A DNA stretch of 64,000 bases from Aphrocallistes beatrix (taxonomy: Eukaryota > Porifera > Hexactinellida > Sceptrulophora > Aphrocallistidae). The notes under the pieces are model-generated. The model saw only the letters and a program-made list of their open reading frames with translations. It was not told the DNA's origin and searched no databases. The DNA is taken from positions 3,286,001 through 3,350,000 of the forward strand of contig OY725504.1 in the NCBI GenBank assembly GCA_963281255.1, given 5' to 3'. Shown here in pieces: positions 1-10,497 of this stretch. Each line of letters opens with the position of its first letter. The first letter of the stretch is position 1. The translations under genes and the position numbers were made by a program.

Positions 1-619
1 TTCCCTTCTCCACCAGTGAAGCTAGAACTTTCGTAGAATTTCGAGGAAATATCAGCAAATTCGGGATTATTTTATCGCTGAAATATAGATTTTCGTTTCT
101 TTCCTCACGAAGTAAGTCAATGTCACTGGTATTGATTAATTTTCCAGCGCATTTGAGATTTTTTGTTGAAAATAAGTTCTCTAACTTTTCCTGATTCGGC
201 AATAGAGTGTTCACACGGACATAGCGAGGTAATGCAATACTTTCATTTGGTAGAATTTCAGGTGGTATACTCTTCAGTTCGTTTCGAAGTTGATCTTGAA
301 ATTTGATAATAGCTCTTTTCCACTGCCCACCTCCCCTAATACCTTTACTGAACAATAAATCGTGCGTCATCAAGACTCGCGAATGGTATGGTATAGGTAT
401 TGACAGACTCTCTTCCATCTTTACCTTTTCGATGAGAGTTTCGACTAATTTATAAGATTTCAACGCGTTTATTACGAGAGCAAACACGCGTTTCTTGAAT
501 GACAGAGGTCTCCCAACGAAGTTCTTAATTTTAGACTTGAATGTGAGGGATTGGAGCGAGCCTTCTTTATTAATAAATTTTCGTAAAATCTCACCTCCAA
601 TCTTGTACTCAAATGACAT
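1..619 (-). CDS. NSUN5: NSUN5-like 28S rRNA cytosine-5 methyltransferase, N-terminal part, cut by the window edge
   Basis: An open frame runs on the minus strand from an ATG at 619 to base 1 without a stop (about 206 codons). An in-frame TAA lies five codons upstream of the ATG (632-634), which fixes the start. The translation begins MSFEYKIGGEILRKF and contains VLMTHDLLFSKGIRGGGQWK followed by PRYVRVNT. These are the N-terminal hallmarks of NSUN5/Rcm1: the YDLLLGKG..GGG.WK segment and the PRFVRVNTL strand that precedes the SAM-dependent methyltransferase fold. The family methylates one cytosine of large-subunit rRNA. The catalytic cysteines lie beyond the window edge. The gene is divergent to MICAL and separated from it by a palindrome. 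The N-terminal part shows no intron. The family call is secure; activity cannot be judged. Confidence 0.85.
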   Translation of the reverse strand, partial: MSFEYKIGGEILRKFINKEGSLQSLTFKSKIKNFVGRPLSFKKRVFALVINALKSYKLVETLIEKVKMEESLSIPIPYHSRVLMTHDLLFSKGIRGGGQWKRAIIKFQDQLRNELKSIPPEILPNESIALPRYVRVNTLLPNQEKLENLFSTKNLKCAGKLINTSDIDLLREERNENLYFSDKIIPNLLIFPRNSTKVLASLVEKG

Positions 620-735
620 CGGACAAGATTGTTAGCTACCCAGAGGACTATAAATACTTTGAAAGGTTTAATAGTTTGAAATAATAACATCATCATCATG
701 ATCATTATAACTATATATCGATTTGTTAATAATTC

Positions 736-1017
736 AAAATCACTGTGAATTAACGCATATTCAAAACATATAAAGGATATAATGGGTATAATTAAAAGCG
801 AGACATTTTAGTGACGCGATTAAACTTCACCATATGGAAGCAAATGTCTGTAGTTTTAAACATGATTTGACTGAATAGGGTAGTCAAATCATGTTTAAAA
901 CTGGTACATTTGCTTCCATATGGTAAAGTTTAATCGCGTCACTAAAATGTATTGCTTTTAATTATACCCATTATATCCTTTATATGTTTCGAATATGCGT
1001 TAATTCACAGTGATTTT
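736..1017. repeat. Near-perfect 282-bp palindrome (foldback/MITE-like)
   Basis: The left arm (736-872) and right arm (882-1017) are reverse complements with few mismatches, for example near 848-853, and a 9-nt centre. The outer ends read AAAATCACTGTGAATTAACG and its complement. The transcript would form one long hairpin. It lies between the divergent NSUN5 and MICAL genes and could be a young foldback transposon. No ORF is present and no clear target duplication is seen. Confidence 0.85.
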
Positions 1018-1677
1018 AAAGGTATAAATGTACGTGTGGGGTTAAGTAAGCTAATGATTCTTTAAGTGGAAGAAGGAACATATATTTTAGAAAGGAAAAA
1101 TAAAATTATACATGAATGTACGTCTTTTCTATGCTTTGAGTGTCCTATTAATTTCTTTTCACAAATTTTATTTGATTACCACTACGGCAATGTTATCTTT
1201 TTATTCTACAAAAGATACTTCCACATTATTAATAAAATCATTGAACTAATGCACCTCCAATCGTTCATATAAAAGATGATTACTATCTAGTAATGTGTAT
1301 AAAAGGACATTATAGGAGTGGAGAAGATATATCTTCCAATCATAAACTTGCTATTTCATTCGATTCCGGTTATCTATTCAGTTTGTTATCTCGCTGACAA
1401 TTGATCATCATCGAATAAGAATAGTATATTGTTACACCAGACGAAACCTCGCCATATCGTCTAAATATACAAGGTAACATTTGATCGAAGACCTATCAGA
1501 TCTAGTTAGTCTTCCCAATCACCTTGAAATAGTAGCCAATGCTGACCTTTGCAAACTAATTAGCACTGATCAAATAATTACAATTTAACAACTGTGAAAA
1601 TAAATTTGGGAGAAACACCACTTGTAGGCAGTTTGCCCCTATCCCTCAAGTTTTGATTCGTTCTAATCTAGAGTCAA
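1018..1677. other. Intergenic stretch upstream of MICAL
   Basis: A short frame at 1066-1272 has no ATG start, no recognisable motif and AT-rich composition. I see no gene here. The MICAL promoter and any 5' UTR should lie within this stretch. Confidence 0.5.
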
Positions 1678-1860
1678 GTAAGTGAATGGGGGCTGTCTAC
1701 ATCAACGTGTTATGTTTATAAGGAATAAGATGATGTGATTTTGCAATTTCCAATTTATATAAACCAAGATATTATTCACTCAAGTAATTCAATACTAATG
1801 GAATTCTAAATGGACTCATTGTACAGTTAAATATGAAAGTTTAATTCTTGTTTCTTTTAG
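1678..1860 (+). other. Possible 5' UTR intron of MICAL (or trans-splice acceptor)
   Basis: A consensus donor GTAAGT at 1678 and a strong acceptor (TTCTTGTTTCTTTTAG, ending 1860) lie 33 nt before the MICAL ATG. A cis-spliced 5' UTR intron of 183 nt fits. Use of the acceptor alone for a spliced leader fits equally well. Confidence 0.4.
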
Positions 1861-1893
1861 ATTTACAAAACGCATCACAAACCGCGAACTAAC

Positions 1894-4800
1894 ATGGCGA
1901 TGACGAATTTTAATGCAAATAATATTGAGAACTACACCCCTGAGCAAATATTCATTGCATTTTCAAACCTCACTGCACATAATGTTGAACCTCGTTGTGA
2001 GCATATTCTACGCTATTACAATGTTCTCAGTAAGAAACTTGGAATAGATAATTTGTTTGGTGTCGATTATTATCAAAGCCTCAAGGAATCTATCAATAAC
2101 AACCTTCGTGCGAAAAGTATCTGGGAAATTTTGGACCGCAAGGCAGCAAACGCAGTTTACAACCAACAGAGTTTATGTAAAAAACACCGAATCGCGGTTG
2201 TTGGAGCTGGCCCGATTGGTCTCAGAATGGCCATCGAAGGGCTCTTGTTAGGCGCCGAAGTCCACGTGATTGAGAAACGCACCTCTTTCACACGCAACAA
2301 CGTTGCCCACCTTTGGCATTTCACGATTGAAGACTTCAAAATGTTAGGTGTGAAGAAACTATTCGGCGGGTTTTGTGCTGGGAATATCAACCATATTTCC
2401 ATCCGTCGCATTCAGTGTATTTTCCTTCAGATCAGTCTCATGCTCGGCGTTCATTTCCACGCTCCGTTAGAATACGAGGATATTATCGAACCGGACAGAA
2501 GCAAGAATCATAAATGGAGACTCAAACTTGATCAGCCAGACCACGAAATAGCTGGTTTAGATTTCGATTTTATCGTCGCAGCTGATGGCGCTCGCACGAA
2601 ATTTCGCACTGTCATTAGCCATGTTATAAAGCCGGGTAAACTTTGCCTGGGAATTACGGCGAATTATCAGAATAACCGAACACAGAAGGAAATGGAAGTG
2701 CAGAGTATCGCCGGGGTAGCTGCTATCTACGACCAGCAATTCTTTCGCAGTTTGAAGACACAGAAAGACATTGAATTGGAGAATATTGTCTACTACAAAG
2801 ATGACACGCACTACTTTGTCATGACTGCACGGAAGAAAAATTTACTCTCGAAAAACGTGCTAAAAACCGGTGACGCAAAAGAGTTAGGGGATCTATGCAA
2901 CCCGGAGAATATCAACTATGACATGCTGTACAATTACGCGGAGGAAGTGAACGATTTCGCGACTGGACTCGAGCTAAATTTCTATATTAAAAAAGACAAC
3001 CGACCCGACGTGTCACTTTTCGACTTCAGTCGCCGCGCTGTCTCAACGAATGCTTGCCGAATGTTCCAGAAGCATGACTCTACGCTGACAGTGCTTCTAG
3101 TCGGAGATAGTCTCATCGAACCATTCTGGCCGCTTGGCACTGGTTTAGCACTTGGTGTCCTCACTGTACTCGACACTGCTTGGTTCATGAAAGGTTTCGC
3201 AGAGGGTGAGAAGACCCCTGGTGTCCTAATCGCGGAAAGAGAATCGCTTTTTAAACTACTCAACTCTGAGTTCAGTTCGAATAATCTCCTCAAGCCTTAC
3301 ACGAAATACTCGATAGATCCCAAGACACGTTATCACAACCATCAAATTCCGATTAAAATATCGACCGAAGTTGAGGAAAAATACGCACATTTGCTTTCAC
3401 GTGATAAAGACAAAGATTGGGCTGGCATCCACACGAAGAGTAAGACAGCGCTGAACGTAGAAACGAATGCTTCTATTCTCCCCTCTCCACATCCTTATAA
3501 GGGCAAACCTGCCAATTTTCATGACGAATTACAAGCTAAGATCCAATCGAAACCGGATAAAAAGAAACAAGGGAGTGGATTGGAGGTTGATAAGATTTCG
3601 CAAATGGAATCTTGGTTCAAAGAGAACTTATCTCACTCTCAGATCGAAATAGACAAATCTAATTTTTACGTTACTTTCCAAGATGGAAATGCATTTGCGT
3701 ACATAATTTCTCGTTTCAGACCAGACCTCTTAGAGATGAAAGACATCAAGAATTTGAATCCGTTAGAAACATTGGAGAGAGTGTTCAAAATCGCAGATGA
3801 GCAATTCAACATATCCCCAATGTTCACGGCTTCTAAGTTCCTCTTCCACCCAGATAAACTCGAAGCGATTCACTACCTCATACAATGGCAAGACTACTTC
3901 AAGAATGAATCCGTTACCAAGAGGCACAGCAACACCTTGAGTCGAATTAAAAATCATCTCACGTTTAAAAGGAGGCATGGCGGTACTCGGAAGGAGAACA
4001 AGAAAAATAGACCAGATGTGAAAGCAGCTTTTCCAGATAGCCATGAAAATCAGAACAACTGCCGTAAATGTTCAACCTACATCTATACGACTGAAAAAAT
4101 ATCGATAGAAGGATTCTTTTTTCATAGGAAATGTTTTACGTGTGAATTCAACCAATGCAATACACAGCTGACGAGTAATAACTGTTCTGTCTACCATAAT
4201 GAAGATGACACGATCACGTTCCTATGTCCATACCACTTCCGTGCTGTCGACTCAGCTGATTCCGCGGCCGGATTTAACACCTTGAAGCATGCTAACAAAT
4301 TCGCTGATTGCACCACAGAACAGATAGCTACGAAAGCGTGTGAGGTTAAGGAGCGTTCTTTGACAATAGACAATATGGTCGACTCACCAACACTGGTCAA
4401 ATCAATCGTGCCCATTATCTCAAACCATGAGAGTAGCAGTAGGAGCAGAGCTATCTCCCAACCACTCCTGGACAGTCCTACCCTCCCAAAGAAACCCTCC
4501 TCTCCACAAAAATCTAATTACGAAAAGAAATCTATTCCGAATTCTCTTCCTTCCCCGGTTCGAGAACTGAAAAGGGTACCGAAGAAGCTTAACACCCCTG
4601 TTACCCCAGTAACCCCAGTAACCCCTGTGTCCCCACGAACCACCGATTACAGTCCCGTTCTCCTACCAAGGGTTCAAAGTCCAAAGTCTATACCTCCAAG
4701 CACTCACCCTTACATCAAGTACCGCAATGCGTCGCCTATCGGTACAGAAGTCTATAACAAGCCTCACATACCTGAATCGGCTTCAGAAACCATCTTAAGT

Positions 4801-6300
4801 TCTCCTCCCAAACACAAGAAATCTTCCTACGAGCCTAGATCTGAGTTTGGAGGCAAGCGATATTATTCTTTTGCGAATGTAGACCCCGAATTTTCAGATG
4901 AGCTGCTCCGATCCAGTTCTCTGTCCCACTCATCCCGTCTCTCCCACTACCCAACCCCCCCGCACAAAACCTCCCTCGACGACCTCCTTGAGGCCAAAGA
5001 CAAATTATCAGCTCCGGATGTTGGACCTAGAATCCAAGTGTTCCATCGGTTTAATATATTCAAAGCTCAGAGTAGCGAGGCATTGCTTGGATCGATAAAT
5101 TCAACCAATGAGCATTTTTCACGTTCTCCCATGCGAAAGCATTCCGTACAGCCTCCTACCATTAAATTCGATGATTACTCAGATAAAGAGAGAAGACTTT
5201 CGCAGGTTCAAGACGCGATTGCAAACCATCCTACCAAGTCGAGGAATAGTATTGAAGTGCAGGCGTTAAAAACCGAGGAAAGGAAACTTTCGGTTGAATT
5301 GGCACATGCAGTAGAGGAAAATGGTTTATCTTCTCGCTCGTCTACGCTCACTCGCGGACAAGTCGGAGAGGTTAAAATACAGTCTAGTACACCTGACATT
5401 TGTCAAACCGTGGCGATCAGCAGTGTTGATGCAGAAGGCGATTATACGGAATCTCCTGCCGGTGTAGATAAACCGTTATCTCAATTCCACCTGAATATCG
5501 AGCCCGAACCAGGGATGGGCCTTTCCCGTGAAAGGAGCACAAGAGTTGTGACAGACGCTTCTGCGAGTGACCCCAAAGTTATCTACCGGCCTCGGCTAGG
5601 CGTTCACACAGGGCAGGAGACGATCTATCGCTCCCGGAGGTATCGCTCCACGCGTGCAAGTAACGTTTGCCCTGAGCTGAAGAGTGTAGATACGGGAATA
5701 TCCATATCCCTAGTCCAGAGTAATAGCGAGGATGAAGACAACGATTCTGACTTGATACAGGAGGAAAACCAGAAGGAACAGGACGCGTTCAGGCGAGCTC
5801 TCGAGCTTGATCAGAAGATGGACTTGGTGCAGCAGAAAATCGCGAGTTTGGAAGAAAAGGGAAAATATTTCGAGAGCAAAATGCGTAATGCGGACGATAA
5901 CTTTGAGGAGGGACGCTACCTCATTGAATGGTCTAACATTATAGACCAAAAGAATGCTTTAGTACGACAAGATAGAGACCTGAGTTTGGAGTTTAAGGAG
6001 CATCAACTTAACGATGAGTATTGCCGAGTTGAAAACGAGCTGAGGAAGAAACAGGAGATGGATAAGAACTTACAAGGAGTTGAGAGTAAAGCGCTTCTCA
6101 ACGAGAAGATGAGTATTATCTCTGAAATGGATGATTTGGTTCAGAGAATTGAACAGGAGAGAATTAATGACTATGAAGAAGACGAGCATCGGAAGAGCAT
6201 CCTACCTACAGCTCTGGAGAACTTCACTTCAGAGATTATGGCAGACGCAGTCTTCATTCCTGCCCAATCCAAGCGTTCCAATCGCAAACTCTACTCATGA
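1894..6300 (+). CDS. MICAL: MICAL: flavin monooxygenase, CH, LIM and bMERB protein
   Basis: Single-exon gene of 1468 residues. MICALs are FAD/NADPH enzymes that oxidise actin methionines and disassemble filaments; they bind Rab GTPases through the C-terminal bMERB helices. Domains in order: FAD monooxygenase (about 1-490) with the dinucleotide motif GAGPIG at 104-109, a later ADGAR and LVGDSLIEPFWPLGTG; calponin-homology domain (about 570-670); LIM domain (about 722-785, NCRKC...CPYHF, paired Cys/His ligands visible); a long Ser/Pro-rich linker with a short VTP repeat (near 4590-4635); and a charged coiled-coil bMERB region (about 1285-1430). The length matches animal MICAL1/Drosophila Mical. 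The ATG follows a splice-acceptor-like site by 33 nt. A multi-domain animal gene of 4.4 kb with no intron is notable. All flavin motifs look intact. Confidence 0.95.
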   Translation: MAMTNFNANNIENYTPEQIFIAFSNLTAHNVEPRCEHILRYYNVLSKKLGIDNLFGVDYYQSLKESINNNLRAKSIWEILDRKAANAVYNQQSLCKKHRIAVVGAGPIGLRMAIEGLLLGAEVHVIEKRTSFTRNNVAHLWHFTIEDFKMLGVKKLFGGFCAGNINHISIRRIQCIFLQISLMLGVHFHAPLEYEDIIEPDRSKNHKWRLKLDQPDHEIAGLDFDFIVAADGARTKFRTVISHVIKPGKLCLGITANYQNNRTQKEMEVQSIAGVAAIYDQQFFRSLKTQKDIELENIVYYKDDTHYFVMTARKKNLLSKNVLKTGDAKELGDLCNPENINYDMLYNYAEEVNDFATGLELNFYIKKDNRPDVSLFDFSRRAVSTNACRMFQKHDSTLTVLLVGDSLIEPFWPLGTGLALGVLTVLDTAWFMKGFAEGEKTPGVLIAERESLFKLLNSEFSSNNLLKPYTKYSIDPKTRYHNHQIPIKISTEVEEKYAHLLSRDKDKDWAGIHTKSKTALNVETNASILPSPHPYKGKPANFHDELQAKIQSKPDKKKQGSGLEVDKISQMESWFKENLSHSQIEIDKSNFYVTFQDGNAFAYIISRFRPDLLEMKDIKNLNPLETLERVFKIADEQFNISPMFTASKFLFHPDKLEAIHYLIQWQDYFKNESVTKRHSNTLSRIKNHLTFKRRHGGTRKENKKNRPDVKAAFPDSHENQNNCRKCSTYIYTTEKISIEGFFFHRKCFTCEFNQCNTQLTSNNCSVYHNEDDTITFLCPYHFRAVDSADSAAGFNTLKHANKFADCTTEQIATKACEVKERSLTIDNMVDSPTLVKSIVPIISNHESSSRSRAISQPLLDSPTLPKKPSSPQKSNYEKKSIPNSLPSPVRELKRVPKKLNTPVTPVTPVTPVSPRTTDYSPVLLPRVQSPKSIPPSTHPYIKYRNASPIGTEVYNKPHIPESASETILSSPPKHKKSSYEPRSEFGGKRYYSFANVDPEFSDELLRSSSLSHSSRLSHYPTPPHKTSLDDLLEAKDKLSAPDVGPRIQVFHRFNIFKAQSSEALLGSINSTNEHFSRSPMRKHSVQPPTIKFDDYSDKERRLSQVQDAIANHPTKSRNSIEVQALKTEERKLSVELAHAVEENGLSSRSSTLTRGQVGEVKIQSSTPDICQTVAISSVDAEGDYTESPAGVDKPLSQFHLNIEPEPGMGLSRERSTRVVTDASASDPKVIYRPRLGVHTGQETIYRSRRYRSTRASNVCPELKSVDTGISISLVQSNSEDEDNDSDLIQEENQKEQDAFRRALELDQKMDLVQQKIASLEEKGKYFESKMRNADDNFEEGRYLIEWSNIIDQKNALVRQDRDLSLEFKEHQLNDEYCRVENELRKKQEMDKNLQGVESKALLNEKMSIISEMDDLVQRIEQERINDYEEDEHRKSILPTALENFTSEIMADAVFIPAQSKRSNRKLYS

Positions 6301-6760
6301 ATACTTCTGTGTACCCAAATTAAATATTTCAATTTTCATTTGTTCTATCTTCTTCTGTCTTTATTTTAAACCTTCCACTGCATGCAGTCGTGTGTATATT
6401 TTGTTTTGCATGACAACTTCTTTATAGGTGTTAAGTTATAAGTAAGTATTTGATGTGTCGTTCTATTTTACTCGATTTTAACGTAACAATTCATATTTAA
6501 TATTATTAATTATAAAATTATTTTTCCAATTTGTTTGTTCCATATATAAGGTAGGCAACTTGTCTGGGCTCTCACATTCATATCCAAGATTTAATACAGT
6601 ACAATGTTGCGCTATGAATGTAACATTTGTATTGACACCTCGGGATACAATTTCGCGGAGCTGAAACATTTCGCATTCGCAGTGGCCTAAATGTGTCCCT
6701 TTCAATTCGAATAATAATCCTGCCAGATATTCTAACTAAATATTATTTTATTGAGTTTAG
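6301..6760. other. MICAL-ACSL intergenic stretch
   Basis: This stretch holds the MICAL 3' UTR and the short ACSL leader. A minus-strand frame at 6478-6705 starts with TTG, lacks an ATG and matches nothing I know. No gene is called. TTTAG ends at 6760, directly abutting the ACSL ATG. Confidence 0.5.
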
Positions 6761-9700
6761 ATGATTGTCAAGTTGATCATCTCCTTGGTGGTCTCCTACG
6801 TTCTGTACAAATTGTTTTTCTCCAAGAGGAAAGCCCTCTACTCCTTAAATGTAGCTCGCCTCACCAACCAATCTCGTGTCTTGGAGTCTGAGATTCATGT
6901 TAACACCGCTTATGTTCACGTTGACAGAGCGCATCAAGACTTCAATGAGTGTAAGACTTTGTATGATGCTTTTAAAAGAGGCTTGAAAAACGGTCCACAA
7001 AATCACTGTCTCGGTCATAAAGGTCAATCCACTCCTTATATGGTAATTCTAATACTTTTTATTCGTACAGTAAATAGAATCTCGTTAATACGAACATACA
7101 TTTTATCTCCACAGACGAAAATACAGTCAACTCCGCTTAATCGGGACAAGTCTCCAGGAACGAAATGGTTCCCATACATAGAAGCTAGTACTAAATTTCA
7201 TCGGTTAATTGGGAACTCCGCTTAATCGGGACAAAATATCCGGAATAAAAGTGTCCCGATTAAGCGGAGTCACCTGTACATGTAAATCACTCCGGTTAAT
7301 TAATACGAAAACATTTCGAGCGCCCCCTGATGTTCGTATTAACGATGTTCTACTGTATATATCTCTCTCAAATACTACTCAGTTTGACTACTTGTTTGTA
7401 GTGGTTTAACTATGAGAAGGTAGACAAGATGTTATCCAATCTCGGAGCTGGACTAGCTCTTCGCGGGTTCGCACCAAACACCGGCGTCCAGATGGCCATC
7501 ATAGCTGGGAACATATACCAGTGGGTTGTCATAGCAGAGATGTGCTATGCCTATAATCACGTGCTGATCGCTATCCACGATACTTTCTCACCGAACGACA
7601 AGATTACAATCTTGAAGAAGGAGCCTGCTCCAAAAATCGATGTAAATATTTGGATTATGATCTAGTTGTTGAATCGGTTTATAAGAAAACCCAATCCTAG
7701 ATAAATTTATTTACAATTTATAACAAAAAATTGTCAAAATTGTAAAAAAATTAATCTCTATGAGTAGGTGTTATTCGTGGATGATAATCAGTGCATTCCT
7801 CTCCTGAACATCATATGTACAGATATTCACGTGGAGCTAGTCGTGAAGGTCGGAGTTCTGACTGAAGAAGAGAAAAGCACTGCAGAGAAGTACAACATTA
7901 AAGTGTGTTGTAAGAGACGTAATAATCCTAACAATATTACAATGTTATACGTGTTTGTTGTTATTTAGATAGAAACAATGAAAACGCTTGAAAAAGAAGG
8001 TTTGTTGATACAATTGTAGTTTCAATTCTAAGATTGGGATTACCTATAAATACAGTCGACTTCGCTTAATAGGGTCACATCGGTCAGAGGACATTTTAGC
8101 CAGATTAAGCGGAAACCTTATTAACCGAAAATCTTTTGCATTAGCTTCTATGTGTGAGAGCTATTCCGGTCCTGCCAAATGTGGCCCGATTAAGCGGTTG
8201 ACCCGATTAAACAGTGACCCTATTAAGCGGAGTCGACTGTATGTAAATCCTTTACCAATCCTGATATTTCGTTCATAGGTCTAGAGAGTCCAGTAGCTCA
8301 CACACCCCCTGATCCAGAAGACACGGCTAGCATAATTTTCACACCTGGTGTTGGTGGTAACACCAAAGCAGTCCGACTCTCTCATGGCAACCTCGTGTCC
8401 AACATGGCTAGCATGGTGCTTACAATCGGACCGGAAGCCGCGATCACACCTGACGACTCGTACCTCTCTGTCATTCCTCTCTGTCACATATACGGACAAC
8501 TTATCATGGCCAGTCAGAATTTTTTAATAGAAATTGTTGTATCGCTACATTTATTATGCATTCTTCTAGGCTGCTATGTTCTATCATGGCGCTAAGTTCA
8601 GCTTCGTAAAGATGCCATACAACCTCGGATCTGAGAGTCAGATCGTAACAGAACTCGAGTATTTCCGTCCGACCATCTTCATCTGTCCGCCTCGCTTACA
8701 GAAAGCTCTGTACAACGAATTTTCCGATATATTGAAGCCTGCCTTCTGGTGGCGATATCTGTTCAAGTACGCTAGACAGAGCAGGACCAAAGCTCTGAAA
8801 GCAGGAAACGTGTATCCTTATTCGCCGATCGAGAGTTTCGTGTTTAACGGCGCCTACGAGGCCATTGGAGGGAGGGTGCGACTGCTGTTCGCTGGGTATG
8901 AGGCAACAACCGCACCTGAGATAATGAATTTCTTCACCTTTGCTTTCCGTTCGTTAGATCTTAAACTTTTTAGAATTTAAAAATCTGAAAGTTATGAATT
9001 ATTTCCCTCAGCTTGTGCAGTCCTTGAAGTGTACGGCATGTCCGAGTACGGAGTGATCTCTTGTACCCACCCCGTCTCCCCATACTCGGAAGGTGTTGGC
9101 CCCCCTGTCCCCTTCTGTCAGATCAAACTCGTCCCCACGAATGAAGGGTATAAGGAGATCCATGTGAAAGGACCTTCTCAGTTCCAAGGCTATCTCGGTG
9201 ACCCCACAAACAAGGTTGAAATCGATGAGGACGGATGGCTACAAACAGGTATGCATAATTCATATTAACTTCAATTAAACTGTGTTTCTATTAAGAACGG
9301 TTTAACATAGGTGATCTCGGGGAGTTTCTTTCTGATGGAACACTGAAGATAATCGATAGGAAAGCTTTCTTAGGCATTCTGAAAGACGGAAGTGTCGTGT
9401 CTCCAAGGCAGATAGAACTCCATTACATACGAGCACCTGAGATTGAAAATATCGCTGTCACCATTCCCAGGACAATCAAGCGAGCAGTGGCTGTCATCTG
9501 TCCATCGCAAATGTATGTGGAACTGTGGGCAGAACGTACCAAGTAAGTAACTGGGATTACTTTCTCTAACGAGCGTGTACAGATATTTGAGGGGTAATAA
9601 GAGGTGTGTAAAATACCTTTCTTAGTTGGCTACAGCTATTTCCCCTTGCGGTTGGGGGAGTTTTTATGTAAGATTTGTCTTTACTTTCTTATATATGGAA

Positions 9701-10084
9701 AGTACACGCATATCCTTTGTTTTCATGATTGCTATACTAACCATTCCATTAACATTTAGCCAAACAGTGAAGACACTCAATGAAGTTCTTTCCCATCAAG
9801 AAGTCCTCATCAACTTCGAGAATTACCTGCAAACATACGGTTCCCAGCTCAATGAGACACATCGTATCGGAATATTCTTGATAGTCCATCCGGAAAAGTT
9901 CCGTCGCACCGCGATGACACCTCTCTACACCAGCCGGAGACACCTGCTCATCACGAGTTACGGTAAAGAGTTCCGGCAGATCAGTTTCCAACGGTTGGCT
10001 GGTCGCTCCATGAGTGTCGATATGGATTTGGGCACAGACCTTGGTGACAACCTACGGTCGTGTAGCCTCTCAAGAGTTGTTTAA
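6761..10084 (+). CDS. Long-chain acyl-CoA synthetase-like protein, nine exons
   Basis: Exons inferred from homology and splice sites: 6761-7042, 7402-7641, 7768-7902, 7969-7999, 8279-8508, 8570-8948, 9012-9248, 9311-9542, 9760-10084. Phases agree throughout and give 696 residues, the usual ACSL length. An N-terminal hydrophobic anchor (MIVKLIISLVVSYVLYKLFF) suggests a membrane location. The family activates long fatty acids to acyl-CoA via acyl-AMP. Visible motifs are VYGMSEYG (adenylation), TGDLGEF and LKIIDRK. The nucleotide loop reads TPGVGGNTKA (251-260) where active enzymes have TSGTTGxPKG, and the usual C-terminal FKLKR is replaced by YTSRR, so activity is doubtful. Exon 4 is only 31 nt. 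The intron after exon 5 appears to be GC-AG. Introns 1 and 4 each hold a MITE. ACSL family membership is firm; the paralogue is not assigned. Confidence 0.88.
7124..7276. mobile_element. pogo/Tigger-like MITE, family B, in ACSL intron 1
   Basis: A TA-flanked element begins CAGTCAACTCCGCTTAATCG and ends with the inverted form (CGATTAAGCGGAGTCACCTG). An internal second copy of the terminal motif lies near 7208-7229. It shares its core with the copy in DHX8 intron 1 at 53929-54066. No coding capacity beyond repeat-derived frames. Confidence 0.8.
8053..8239. mobile_element. pogo/Tigger-like MITE, family A, in ACSL intron 4
   Basis: TA target duplications (8051-8052, 8240-8241) flank termini CAGTCGACTTCGCTTAATAG and CTATTAAGCGGAGTCGACTG. 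The 187-bp element is closely similar to the copies at 24122-24292 and 59232-59419. TA duplication and CAGT ends fit the Tc1/mariner superfamily, pogo-type. Confidence 0.85.
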
Positions 10085-10497
10085 TTTGCAATTGGTTTAT
10101 ATAGTTAGTGTGGTAATGTACAGCATATTTGTGACGAGAATGACATACTATTAAGATGTGGTAGAATTCTGGCATTTTATGTTTGATTTATATATTGATT
10201 TAATTAGTGTATAGATGCGATAAAATATTCATTTTCTAAAATAATCCTGAACTTTTAGTAGGTATGCGAATGCAATATCCTGCGAAATTTGACAGTGATT
10301 CTTACCAAATCCGGTATGCAGGGTCCATTTATAGTCCAGATATGTACCTAATGTAAATTTCTGTAAAATTTCTTTCTTTTCCTTCTAAAATATACACACG
10401 TATTCATATTTTCACACCTAACAATATATACATTAAAGGATACAATGAAATCTGACATTATTTTAAATTGAGGCTTTTTAGTTTGTATTATTAGTTT
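10085..10497. other. Intergenic stretch, no gene seen
   Basis: AT-rich sequence between ACSL and the DUF4291 gene. A pyrimidine-rich acceptor-like site (GGCTTTTTAG) ends at 10481, 16 nt before the next ATG. I see nothing else. Confidence 0.5.

Noticed and set aside
1066-1272. 68-codon frame upstream of MICAL
   Set aside because: It starts at a non-ATG codon, is AT-rich, and has no motif or homologue known to me.
6478-6705. 75-codon minus-strand frame between MICAL and ACSL
   Set aside because: It begins with TTG and contains no ATG near the start; nothing recognisable.
7903-7968. GTAAGA at 7910 as the donor of ACSL exon 3
   Set aside because: It is a better consensus than GTGTGT at 7903, but using it puts a stop in the next exon; 7903 keeps frame and alignment.
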